The translations under genes were made by a program, and so were the position numbers. This document shows, piece by piece, positions 1 to 7,837 of a stretch of 49,997 nt of DNA. The stretch spans positions 1-49,997 of the forward strand of contig NZ_CAMLHC010000045.1 in assembly GCF_946479755.1 (NCBI RefSeq). Direction: 5' to 3'. The stretch comes from an uncultured Chitinophaga sp. (GTDB lineage Bacteria; Bacteroidota; Bacteroidia; Chitinophagales; Chitinophagaceae). Positions within the stretch are counted from its first letter, which is position 1. Each line of letters starts with the position of its first letter. The notes below the pieces were generated by a model. It did not search any database. It was given only the letters and a program-made list of their open reading frames with translations, and was not told the origin of the DNA.

Positions 1-1
1 G

Positions 2-1789
2 GATGAAAAGGGATGGTACAGTGGGGCCAACTTCAACCCTATGTACGGCAAAGGACGCAGCGATGCTACCACTAAAGCCACGATCGGCGCTTTCGACCTG
101 AATCTGCGTTACAAGTTGACCGACTGGCTGAGTTTCAGTTCGCGCAACCGGTACAGTTATATCAACATGGACAGAGAGCGGTATTCAGATCCGTTGGACC
201 CTACCAGCTTTTTCAATACCCGTGGCGGTTACTACTCCCTGGCTCCCGGCAATACCAATAACATCATCACCACAGAGATGCTGCAGGTAGATAAATCTTT
301 TAACCGGCATCACATTTCAGGGCTGGCAGCATTTGAATTTAACCGGGTGACCGCCACCAACAGCAACGTTTCCGTGAATGGGCTGAAGCCCGGTATACGC
401 GCCATCAGCGCAGGAAACCCTGCTACTTTGGTGTATAGGAATGACATTACTGAAACAGCTTACCTGTCCTGGTTCTCCGAACTAAACTATAGCTATGACG
501 GAAAATATTTTGCCACAGCCAGCTTCAGAAGAGATGGCTCTTCCAAGTTCGGACAAAACAACAAGTATGGTAATTTCTATGCCTTCAGTGGTGCCTGGCA
601 GTTGAGCAGGGAAAATTTCCTGCGTAACGCTAAAAATCTCGATCTGCTGAAACTCCGCTTCAGCTATGGCGTTTCCGGAAATGATCTGCCATTGGGCGCT
701 TATCAGTATCTCACGTTGTACCGCTATATCGATGCCACTGATATTTATGACCGTCAGAGTGGTACCCTGCAAAAGTCACAAGGCAATCCTGATCTGCATT
801 GGGAGATGCAGTATACCACCAATATTGGTATTGATGCGGGCTTCTGGGACAGGGTGAACGTCTCCGTGGACTTGTATAACAAGCTGAATAAAGGACTGCT
901 GCTGAGCGTTACTCCACCTGCTACCAGCGGCGGTAACACCTATTATCAGAACATGGGCCGTATCCGTAACCAGGGTATTGAAGTGACGATGAACACCCGG
1001 CAGTTTAAAAATACCGCCGTGAAATGGTCTACCGATCTTACGTTTGCCTACAATAACAACAAGGTTTTAGAACTGCAGCCGGGCGCCAAATTGTTATATG
1101 ACGGCCAATATAGTGGTTCAGCCAAGATCGTGGGCAGCCCGATGAACAGTTATTATATGCCGGTATATGCCGGCGTAGACCCTCAAACCGGCGAGTCCCG
1201 TTTTGAGGTGCTGGAAAAAGATGCTGATGGCAATTATACCGGGAAGGTGGACTATACCAATAATCCCGGCGCCGCCACGCTGCAGGTGCTGGGCAACAGT
1301 AATCCCAAATACATTGCCGGTTTAACCAACAACCTTAGTTATAAAAACTTTACCCTGAGTGTGATGCTCAGCTATTTCGGTGGTCTGAAAATGCTGAACC
1401 GTACCCGTGTAGATCTGGACCTTGATGGTGCTGATGTGCAGGCCAACAATGCAGTGCCGGCACCGGGACAGGTAAGGTGGCAGCGTCCGGGAGACATTGC
1501 CGATCTGCCGAAAGCGGGTAATAAAGTAGATTATTATTTCCCTACGTCGAGGTATGTGGAAGACGGTAGTTTCCTGCGACTGAAAAACGTGCGGTTGGGT
1601 TATACACTCACGGAAAACGTGGTGAAGAAGCTGGGTGTTTCTAAAATGAATGTTTTTGTTTCGGGAGACAACCTGGCTACCTGGACGAAGTTTACCGGTA
1701 TAGACCCGGAGAACAATTTCGGGGAAGAGAATTCCGGCAAGGTACCTTTTGCCAGGCGTTTTCTTGCGGGCATACAAGTGACATTTTAA
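2..1789 (+). CDS. SusC/RagA TonB-linked outer membrane transporter, C-terminal part
   Basis: This is the distal part of a SusC-family outer membrane beta-barrel; the frame is open to the left edge, so the signal peptide, STN or carboxypeptidase-like domain and plug are outside the window. The visible 595 or so residues are typical barrel sequence: alternating aromatic strands, a FRRDGSSKFG segment, the NPDLHWEM segment where the barrel turns, and a final aromatic residue (QVTF) as required for Bam-dependent assembly. SusC proteins import oligomers across the outer membrane with energy from TonB, working as a pair with a SusD lid lipoprotein, which follows 26 bases downstream. The substrate cannot be told. 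Confidence is high for the family and none for the substrate. Confidence 0.95.
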   Translation, partial: DEKGWYSGANFNPMYGKGRSDATTKATIGAFDLNLRYKLTDWLSFSSRNRYSYINMDRERYSDPLDPTSFFNTRGGYYSLAPGNTNNIITTEMLQVDKSFNRHHISGLAAFEFNRVTATNSNVSVNGLKPGIRAISAGNPATLVYRNDITETAYLSWFSELNYSYDGKYFATASFRRDGSSKFGQNNKYGNFYAFSGAWQLSRENFLRNAKNLDLLKLRFSYGVSGNDLPLGAYQYLTLYRYIDATDIYDRQSGTLQKSQGNPDLHWEMQYTTNIGIDAGFWDRVNVSVDLYNKLNKGLLLSVTPPATSGGNTYYQNMGRIRNQGIEVTMNTRQFKNTAVKWSTDLTFAYNNNKVLELQPGAKLLYDGQYSGSAKIVGSPMNSYYMPVYAGVDPQTGESRFEVLEKDADGNYTGKVDYTNNPGAATLQVLGNSNPKYIAGLTNNLSYKNFTLSVMLSYFGGLKMLNRTRVDLDLDGADVQANNAVPAPGQVRWQRPGDIADLPKAGNKVDYYFPTSRYVEDGSFLRLKNVRLGYTLTENVVKKLGVSKMNVFVSGDNLATWTKFTGIDPENNFGEENSGKVPFARRFLAGIQVTF

Positions 1790-1815
1790 TCTAAACACAG
1801 TAAAAACAAACGGCT

Positions 1816-3237
1816 ATGAATATAAAACGGTTAAGCATCATCGGTGTTACTGCACTCATGCTGATCTGTTCCTGCAAAAGTGCACTGGACCTCAAGCCTA
1901 AAACCGATCTGGACGCCGGAACGGCGTTAACCGGTTATGAAAATCTGAAAGCAGCGTTGAGCGGTGTGTATTCACTGGTGAATAATTTCAAATACCTGCC
2001 GCGTTATATGAACCTGGTAGAGCTGAGTACGGATAACGTAGAGGTGATGAAGGCCGGGAATAATGCTACTACTGCCGGTATCGAATGTTATTCGTTTAAA
2101 CGTACTGCTTCCATGATGGACCTGGAGGCGTGGAACAACGGTTATAAAGCGATCTATCACGCCAACATGGTGATCAACGCGATCGCCGACGATGCTGCCC
2201 CCAACCTGCTGCAGTTAAAAGGGGAAGCCCTTTTCCTGCGTGCCATGCTGCATATGCAGCTGGTACAGGCATTCGGTAAACCATACGTGCAAAATGCAGG
2301 CGCTAACCCTGGTATCCCGTATGTGGTATCTACGGATGCAGCCTTGCGCCCTTCCAGGAACACGGTAAAAGAAGTGTATTCCCTGGCGGCGGCCGACTAT
2401 GAAAAAGCAGCCGGTATGATTTCCGAAATGAAGTCTAACGCCTACGCCAGTAAAGCTGGCTGCTGGGCTGCCCTGGCTGATTTGTACCTGAATGCGGGCG
2501 ATGCGACGAAAGCCATCAGCTATGCGGACAAAGTTATTAACAGTAACCAATACACGCTGGTGACCGGAAATGACTATCTCACTTATTTCAGTACAGACCA
2601 TAGCAGCGCATCAGATAAAGAAACCATCTTCACCATTAAAAACCTGGACACCCAGAGCAAATCGTTTTACGGTCTGGGTTATAGCTACACACAGACAAAG
2701 TACGCTGCGGTTTCTGCGCCGTTGTTGAGTTTACTCAATGAAACAGCCGGCGACGTGCGGCTGGCATTTTATACGAAGTTATCCACCCCTGGGGGAGACC
2801 GGTATTTCACCAACAAGTTTGTGCAGAATGGGAACCCTGCGGTGAGTTCACCGGTGATGTACCGCCTGGCAGACATGTATCTGATCAGGGCAGAAGCCAA
2901 TGCTAAAAACAATCCACAGGCAGCGCTGGATGATGTGAACCTGCTGCGTAAGCGTGCAGGCATTACCGGTAGTGGCCTGTATCAGTTGTCAGACCTCCAC
3001 GGCAGGGCGGGTGTTTTACAGGTGGTGCTGGACGAAGCACGCGTAGAATTCGCCTTTGAGAATGGCCGTCGCCGGGCAGCCCTATTGCGCAACGGTTTAC
3101 CGATGGTCCGTGATTATGCCGGCAGTACGGTGCCGGGAAGCCATATCAATATTGCCGCGACTGACAACAGTGTGGTTTATCCGCTGCCTGCAACAGAAAT
3201 TACGGTCAATCCTAACCTCACACAAAATCCATTTTAA
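1816..3237 (+). CDS. SusD/RagB family nutrient-binding outer membrane lipoprotein
   Basis: This 473-residue protein starts with a lipoprotein signal (MNIKRLSIIG followed by a hydrophobic run and LICSC), placing it on the outer membrane. Downstream it has the usual SusD layout: an N-terminal region rich in TPR-like helices (for example GEALFLRAMLHMQLVQAFG near residues 135-155) and a C-terminal RagB/SusD region with the MYLIRAEANAK helix and a final PLPATEI...NPNLTQNPF segment, which is the classic end of this family. It forms the hinged lid on the SusC barrel just upstream and captures substrate. It is translated 26 bases after susC and 8 bases before the thioredoxin-like gene, so the three are probably one operon. 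The substrate is unknown. Confidence 0.95.
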   Translation: MNIKRLSIIGVTALMLICSCKSALDLKPKTDLDAGTALTGYENLKAALSGVYSLVNNFKYLPRYMNLVELSTDNVEVMKAGNNATTAGIECYSFKRTASMMDLEAWNNGYKAIYHANMVINAIADDAAPNLLQLKGEALFLRAMLHMQLVQAFGKPYVQNAGANPGIPYVVSTDAALRPSRNTVKEVYSLAAADYEKAAGMISEMKSNAYASKAGCWAALADLYLNAGDATKAISYADKVINSNQYTLVTGNDYLTYFSTDHSSASDKETIFTIKNLDTQSKSFYGLGYSYTQTKYAAVSAPLLSLLNETAGDVRLAFYTKLSTPGGDRYFTNKFVQNGNPAVSSPVMYRLADMYLIRAEANAKNNPQAALDDVNLLRKRAGITGSGLYQLSDLHGRAGVLQVVLDEARVEFAFENGRRRAALLRNGLPMVRDYAGSTVPGSHINIAATDNSVVYPLPATEITVNPNLTQNPF

Positions 3238-3245
3238 TCCGTTAT

Positions 3246-4367
3246 ATGAAAAAGATCACCACTACGCTCATCGGCTGTCTTGCGCTCACCGCATTCGCCT
3301 GTGCACAGCAGAAAAAGCCTTTTGTGCTGAACGGCAAAGTTACCGGTCAGCCTGACGGCAAGCTCTATATATCGTATGAAGACGTTGCCGGCAACAGGAA
3401 GTTTGATTCGGTGTCGGTCAAAAACGGCAGCTTTACCATGAAAGGAGACATCGCGGGTGCTGCGGTGGCCTATGTACGGTCTGCCAACCGGGAAGATAGC
3501 CCTGCAACATTCGTGCTGATGCCTGGTGCCCAGCAGTTCACTGCGGCAGGGGATAAACTGAGCCTCGGTACCGTTACCGGTAACAACGCCAATGAAGGTG
3601 TTTTGGCATTACAACAGGAGAAGGCGCTCATCCAGCAGCAATACCAATCCCAGCTGGATTCCATGCGGAACGAGAAAGATCATGACGAAGCAGCGGCCAT
3701 CAGGGAGCGGTTGGCGCCTTTTTTTGAAGGCAACGACCAGGCAGACTACCATTATTTCCAAAAGTACCCTACTTCCGTGCTGACAGCCTACCTGCTGCGG
3801 TTTCATGTGGCAGACCTTTCCCTCGAAGCATTGCAGGGTTATTACGACAAACTGGGCGCTGCCACTCAAAAGACCAGCTTCGCCCAATACATCGCAGACG
3901 AAATCAAACAGCTTCGCCAGGGCTCACCGGGATCGGAAGCCGCTGATTTTACCGCGAAGGACATAGCCGGTAAAGACTTGTCGCTGCATGACTACAAAGG
4001 AAAATATGTGCTGCTCGATTTCTGGGCCAGCTGGTGTGTGCCCTGCCGTAAAGGCAATCCCCATCTCAAAACGCTGTATAGCCGTTACCAGCCTAAAGGC
4101 TGGGAGATCATTGGTATCGCTGACGACGACAGGAACGAGAACGCCTGGAAGACAGCCGTCGCTAAAGACGATCTGCCCTGGAAGCATGTACGCAGGGGGT
4201 TGGACATGTCCAGACTGAAAAATAATCCGAATGATATTTCATCGAAATATGGTATTCATTCTCTGCCCACCAAAATCCTCATCAGCCCGGAAGGCGTGAT
4301 TATAGGGCGTTACGGCAGTGAAGGCGATGAGCTGGACAAGAAACTGAAAGAGATATACGGAGAGTAG
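3246..4367 (+). CDS. TlpA-like thiol-disulfide oxidoreductase with DUF4369 domain
   Basis: The 373-residue product has an N-terminal signal (MKKITTTLIG, then a hydrophobic run ending FACAQQ), a DUF4369 beta-rich domain at about residues 25-120, a helical linker, and a C-terminal thioredoxin fold from about residue 230. The active site is WCVPC with cysteines 264 and 267, and the cis-proline loop is HSLPTKILIS near residue 345. This architecture is the common Bacteroidota periplasmic or envelope-anchored TlpA/ResA type, which reduces or isomerises disulfides. It lies 8 bases after susD and is the last gene before a strong terminator, so it is co-expressed with the SusCD pair. Such linkage is frequent, but its role in uptake is not established. 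The fold is sure; the partner is unknown. Confidence 0.93.
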   Translation: MKKITTTLIGCLALTAFACAQQKKPFVLNGKVTGQPDGKLYISYEDVAGNRKFDSVSVKNGSFTMKGDIAGAAVAYVRSANREDSPATFVLMPGAQQFTAAGDKLSLGTVTGNNANEGVLALQQEKALIQQQYQSQLDSMRNEKDHDEAAAIRERLAPFFEGNDQADYHYFQKYPTSVLTAYLLRFHVADLSLEALQGYYDKLGAATQKTSFAQYIADEIKQLRQGSPGSEAADFTAKDIAGKDLSLHDYKGKYVLLDFWASWCVPCRKGNPHLKTLYSRYQPKGWEIIGIADDDRNENAWKTAVAKDDLPWKHVRRGLDMSRLKNNPNDISSKYGIHSLPTKILISPEGVIIGRYGSEGDELDKKLKEIYGE

Positions 4368-4387
4368 GCGAAAACCAACCATCCGGT

Positions 4388-4422
4388 AAAGGCTGAGCGG
4401 CAGGACCGTTCAGCCTTTTTTT
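4388..4422 (+). terminator. Rho-independent terminator of the susCD-tlpA unit
   Basis: A 13-bp stem (4388-4400 with 4406-4418, including one G-U pair) closes a five-base loop CAGGA and is followed by a run of T to 4422. It lies 20 bases after the stop of the thioredoxin-like gene. Confidence 0.9.
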
Positions 4423-4442
4423 CAAGAAAATTTTTGTGATAG

Positions 4443-4472
4443 TTGTTTTTTATGAAAAAAAAATTACTTTTG
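4443..4472 (+). promoter_or_regulatory. Bacteroidota-type promoter of tRNA-Gln(UUG)
   Basis: A TTG (-33 element, 4443-4445) is followed after 19 bases by TACTTTTG (4465-4472), a full match to the TAnnTTTG -7 box of the Bacteroidota primary sigma factor. The predicted start of transcription is a few bases before the tRNA at 4488. Confidence 0.8.
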
Positions 4473-4487
4473 CGACCCATTAGCGAT

Positions 4488-4558
4488 TGCCCAATAGTAT
4501 AATGGTAGTACGACAGATTTTGGTTCTGTTTGTCTAGGTTCGAATCCTGGTTGGGCAA
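4488..4558 (+). tRNA. tRNA-Gln, anticodon UUG
   Basis: The 71-base sequence folds as a cloverleaf: acceptor stem TGCCCAA with TTGGGCA, discriminator A at 4558, a D arm with AATGGTAG, an anticodon stem ACAGA/TCTGT around the loop TTTTGGT that gives anticodon TTG, and a T arm with GGTTCGAATCC. The CCA end is not encoded. It reads glutamine codon CAA. A second glutamine tRNA (anticodon CUG) lies at 23511-23581 with a very similar body and promoter layout. Confidence 0.97.
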
Positions 4559-4566
4559 CAGAAAGC

Positions 4567-4599
4567 AAGAAACCCGCTCCGTGAGCGGGTTTCTTTTTT
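4567..4599. terminator. Terminator after tRNA-Gln(UUG), probably bidirectional
   Basis: A perfect 13-bp stem (4567-4579 with 4583-4595) with the loop CGT is followed by T residues to 4599. It ends the tRNA transcript, and its other strand may end the convergent hybrid kinase gene, whose stop is at 4611. Confidence 0.88.
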
Positions 4600-4610
4600 G
4601 GTATTTCTCA

Positions 4611-6308
4611 TTACTCATTCACTGCCTGTAGCTTGACGCCCGGCAGATGTTTCCGGATCATATCCACCAGTTGCCGTCTTGTAAAAGGTTTTAGCAGGAA
4701 GTCGGTGGCACCGGCTGCCATAAATTCTTCCTGTTCCTGCAGGAATGTTTCCCCGGAGGAAACGATTGCCGGAATGTGGCGGGTGGCATCGTCGGTGGCC
4801 CGCAGTGCCAGCAGGAAATTTTTGCCGTCCATAACAGGCATTTTACCATCGGTGATGATCAGGTCGGGTGTGATCTCTTTCAGGAGCTCCAATGCTTCCA
4901 TACCATTTTCTGCAAAATAGGGCGTGGGGCCCAGACTTTTAATGGCAGCGCCGAAAGCGGCCTGGTTGAGTTTATCATCTTCCAAAACAAGGATAACATA
5001 ATCCTGGTACATTTCTTTCACTGGTTCAGGATGCACTTTCTCCTGCAGTCTAAAGCCTGCTTTCAGCGGGAGGACCAGCAGGAAGCTGGTAGTGGCGCCT
5101 GTATTGGTGGCGCTGATAGTACCGTTTATTTTCTCTACCAGTTGTTTGGTGATCGCCAGTCCGAGGCCTGTGCTTTCCGCCATATGCTCCTTGTTGGCGT
5201 GAGATACGAAAGGCAGGAAGATATCATGCAGCTGCTCCGCCTTCAGGGAGCTTTCATTCTGTGTTTCAATGTGGATATGATCGCCGGCCTTTAGGACGTT
5301 GAACTGCACAGTAGATTTTTTAACAGCGTATTTCACTGCGTTGGATGCCAGGTTGTTGATGATTTTGCTGAGGATGGTGCTGTCGGAGAGAATGTATTCC
5401 GGCAGCCGGGCGTCATAGTTGAGTTGAATGTTGATACTTCGTGATGAGGTAATGGGACGCAGCATCAGGATACATTCGTTTATGCATTTCCGTAGGTTGA
5501 AGCTCTCGTTTTTTACTTCGTTGAACTGATTTTCTTCTATCTTGGCGAGGTCGAGTTGATTGTTGATAATTTCCCTGATGAGCAACGACGCCACCTGCAG
5601 ATGTTCCGTTTCCTTACGGATAGCGTCTACCAGCTTTTTGTCAGCCACTTCCTCCAGTTTCGCTACATGTTCGTTGAGCGCTTCCGCAATACCCATGATA
5701 GACGTCAGCGGCGTTCTGATTTCATGGTTGGTTTCGCGCAGGTATTGGGTTTTGGCTTCGGAAGCTTTTTTCTGTTCTGCCATCATGGTACGTACCTGTT
5801 TGATATAGAAATACAGCATGATGCCATTTAGAGCGGTGCCGGTAAGTACTACGATCAGCCGGATGGCCAGCATGCTGCTTTTGCTGAAAGCGATGGGGGT
5901 GAACAGATGATAGGAATAGTTGACCTCGAGCAGCACCACCATTAAGCCCACATAGGTCCAGAACAGGTTGCGCAGTTTCCGGCTGGTGATCAGCAGGTCG
6001 GAAGCACCCATGAGGAAGGCAGCGAGCAGATGTATCTCTGATACCGGTCCCAGCACGATGCCGTAAAACACCAGTGCAGCATCCAGCACCACAAAAAATA
6101 TCAGGATAACGTTATCCACGCCGATACGGCGGTGCAGGAATGGCAGGCAGAAGAACAGCACTCCTACAAACAGTTCGAGGTAAAAGGCCGGTGTGAAGTT
6201 AATCAGGTAAAAAACGGCCATGCCGAGGGTGAGTGACAGGACGGCCAGCAGCAGGCAGAGCGTATTAAAAAAGGATACCGGTTTATCCGAATAGGCAGCA
6301 ATTTTCAT
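4611..6308 (-). CDS. Hybrid sensor histidine kinase with membrane N-terminus and C-terminal receiver
   Basis: The 565-residue protein begins with five or six hydrophobic segments between residues 13 and 168 and has no recognisable periplasmic sensor domain, so it probably senses within or near the inner membrane. A HisKA domain follows with the phospho-acceptor His195 in NHEIRTPL, then a HATPase domain with an N box (NNLASNAVKYA) and a GLGLAI G2 box, and finally a receiver domain with the acidic pair EDD, the phospho-acceptor Asp487 in TDGKMP, and the KPF lysine loop. The G1 box normally read as DxGxG is not seen; the matching place reads TQNESS. It is divergent from the SWIM gene and convergent with tRNA-Gln. 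No DNA-binding domain and no linked response regulator are present, so the output is unknown. Confidence 0.93.
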   Translation of the reverse strand: MKIAAYSDKPVSFFNTLCLLLAVLSLTLGMAVFYLINFTPAFYLELFVGVLFFCLPFLHRRIGVDNVILIFFVVLDAALVFYGIVLGPVSEIHLLAAFLMGASDLLITSRKLRNLFWTYVGLMVVLLEVNYSYHLFTPIAFSKSSMLAIRLIVVLTGTALNGIMLYFYIKQVRTMMAEQKKASEAKTQYLRETNHEIRTPLTSIMGIAEALNEHVAKLEEVADKKLVDAIRKETEHLQVASLLIREIINNQLDLAKIEENQFNEVKNESFNLRKCINECILMLRPITSSRSINIQLNYDARLPEYILSDSTILSKIINNLASNAVKYAVKKSTVQFNVLKAGDHIHIETQNESSLKAEQLHDIFLPFVSHANKEHMAESTGLGLAITKQLVEKINGTISATNTGATTSFLLVLPLKAGFRLQEKVHPEPVKEMYQDYVILVLEDDKLNQAAFGAAIKSLGPTPYFAENGMEALELLKEITPDLIITDGKMPVMDGKNFLLALRATDDATRHIPAIVSSGETFLQEQEEFMAAGATDFLLKPFTRRQLVDMIRKHLPGVKLQAVNE

Positions 6309-6350
6309 AGTCGTTTTTCATTATTCGAGGGTGGCATGGATAATGTATCC

Positions 6351-6358
6351 CGAAATTA
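6351..6358 (-). promoter_or_regulatory. Possible -7 box for the hybrid kinase gene
   Basis: On the minus strand this reads TAATTTCG, one base off TAnnTTTG, and is placed about 43 bases before the kinase ATG. No clear -33 TTG accompanies it, so this is tentative. Confidence 0.35.
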
Positions 6359-6393
6359 GTTTTTTCTATTTTAGGAATACTAATCCTTATAGT

Positions 6394-6401
6394 TATTTTT
6401 G
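6394..6401 (+). promoter_or_regulatory. -7 box upstream of the SWIM / DUF6493-like unit
   Basis: TATTTTTG matches TAnnTTTG exactly and lies 68 bases before the preferred ATG at 6469. It would put the transcription start near 6408. This argues against the earlier in-frame start at 6331, which would lie upstream of the promoter. No good -33 element is seen. Confidence 0.55.
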
Positions 6402-6468
6402 TTCAGATACTTACATTACCTGTATCCTGAATGCCAGTATAAATGAATGTTCCTTTTTTACCATTGAC

Positions 6469-7815
6469 ATGACACCCGAAACCAACACCATCAGTTATCG
6501 TTACCCGGCGCTATCGGCTTTTATTGCGGGGGACGAATCCCGCTTATTGCTGGCGGGCTACAGCGAATTAGAAAAGTCAGCCGGACCGGCTTTCTTCCGG
6601 GGAAGCTTAACGCAGCCCTATATCACCGCCCGTTGCCTGATTGCTTTGTCCAATGTGGTGCGGTCATCGTTTACCTTGTCGCCGGCGCAGGCCGGCCTGA
6701 TGAAAGACCCGATTGTAACGGCAGGAGCGGAGAAGCTCCGTTTCGAAGGCTTTTCACAATGCGCCGGCGTATATGCGCGGGTGGATGTGTTGCCGGGAGG
6801 TCATCGTGGTATTTTTCCTGCCAGCGGCACGGTGAACGTGGATTTTAATCAACCGATGATCAACGCGCTGCACGCCATCGGGAGAAGTGACACGATGCAG
6901 CTGACGGTGAATGCTACAGAGATCAGCGTACAAAGCCAGCCGGAAGAACGTATTACAGAGAAGAAGGTGCCTTTGCCGGTGAAATGGATCAAAGGCCTGA
7001 CGACGGTGCAGCTGTTCCTTGCGGCATCGGAGAAAGCGTATACGTTGAATAAAGTGCAGCTGCGGCAGCTGTTTCAGGGCATCCCGGCGGGTACGGTGAA
7101 AGCGGACTATTACCTGACCGTGCGGGGCAGCAAGCCCGCATTTTCGCCGGTGAAAACAGCGAATGCCGTTTGCGTGGGGGGCATACACCGCCTGCGTTTA
7201 CTGGAACCGCTGCTGCCGCTGGCAGACGAGCTGCAGGTGTTTGTACATCCCGATATGCAGAGCACTACATGGCAACTATATTTCGGAGACGTTCGCTTCA
7301 GCCTTAGCTTGTCACGTGAGGCCTGGCGCGGTTTTTCCGGTGAAGGCGCCGCGCTGGACGCACTGATAGCAGACGTGCCTGAAAGGCTGATCAGCGCTAT
7401 GGATAAATACGGTCATGTGAACCAGGAGTTTAACGCCACGTTGCTGGCGGTGAAAGAACAGGCCGGCTTTGAACAGATAGACCAGCTGACGGCCCGCCTG
7501 GCAGCGATGGGATTACTGGGATTTGACCTAGACGAGAATGTTTATTTTTATCGTCGCCTGCCGTTTAAGCTCAGCAGGATCATGAGCCTGAACCCGCGCA
7601 TGAAAGATGCGGAGCAGTTGCTGGAAGAAGATAAGGTAGCCATCGTTTTACAAAAGGAAAATAAAACCGAAGCGCGTGTAGCCGGCAGCGGTGTTACGCA
7701 TACCGTGGTGATAGAAAATGACATGGCCCGCTGTACCTGTACCTGGTTTGCCAAACATCAGGGGGAACGCGGTCCTTGTAAACATATTCTTGCTGTACGA
7801 AAAAAAATAAATTGA
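6469..7815 (+). CDS. SWIM zinc-finger protein
   Basis: The product from the preferred ATG at 6469 is 448 residues. The last 30 residues form a SWIM zinc finger, CTCTWFAKHQGERGPCKH, with the CxCx(n)CxH spacing that binds one zinc and is found in DNA- or protein-binding contexts. The remaining 400 residues are not recognised as a named domain; they look globular, without signal peptide or membrane segment, so the protein is cytoplasmic. The start was moved from 6331 because the 46 residues before Met47 are low in coding character and overlap a -7 box. The next gene begins 22 bases later, so the two form an operon. In other bacteria SWIM proteins of this sort are encoded beside large helical DUF proteins, MoxR ATPases or VWA proteins, but the function is not known. 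Confidence 0.88.
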   Translation: MTPETNTISYRYPALSAFIAGDESRLLLAGYSELEKSAGPAFFRGSLTQPYITARCLIALSNVVRSSFTLSPAQAGLMKDPIVTAGAEKLRFEGFSQCAGVYARVDVLPGGHRGIFPASGTVNVDFNQPMINALHAIGRSDTMQLTVNATEISVQSQPEERITEKKVPLPVKWIKGLTTVQLFLAASEKAYTLNKVQLRQLFQGIPAGTVKADYYLTVRGSKPAFSPVKTANAVCVGGIHRLRLLEPLLPLADELQVFVHPDMQSTTWQLYFGDVRFSLSLSREAWRGFSGEGAALDALIADVPERLISAMDKYGHVNQEFNATLLAVKEQAGFEQIDQLTARLAAMGLLGFDLDENVYFYRRLPFKLSRIMSLNPRMKDAEQLLEEDKVAIVLQKENKTEARVAGSGVTHTVVIENDMARCTCTWFAKHQGERGPCKHILAVRKKIN

Positions 7816-7837
7816 CACTTAACCCAAAAATGATTGT

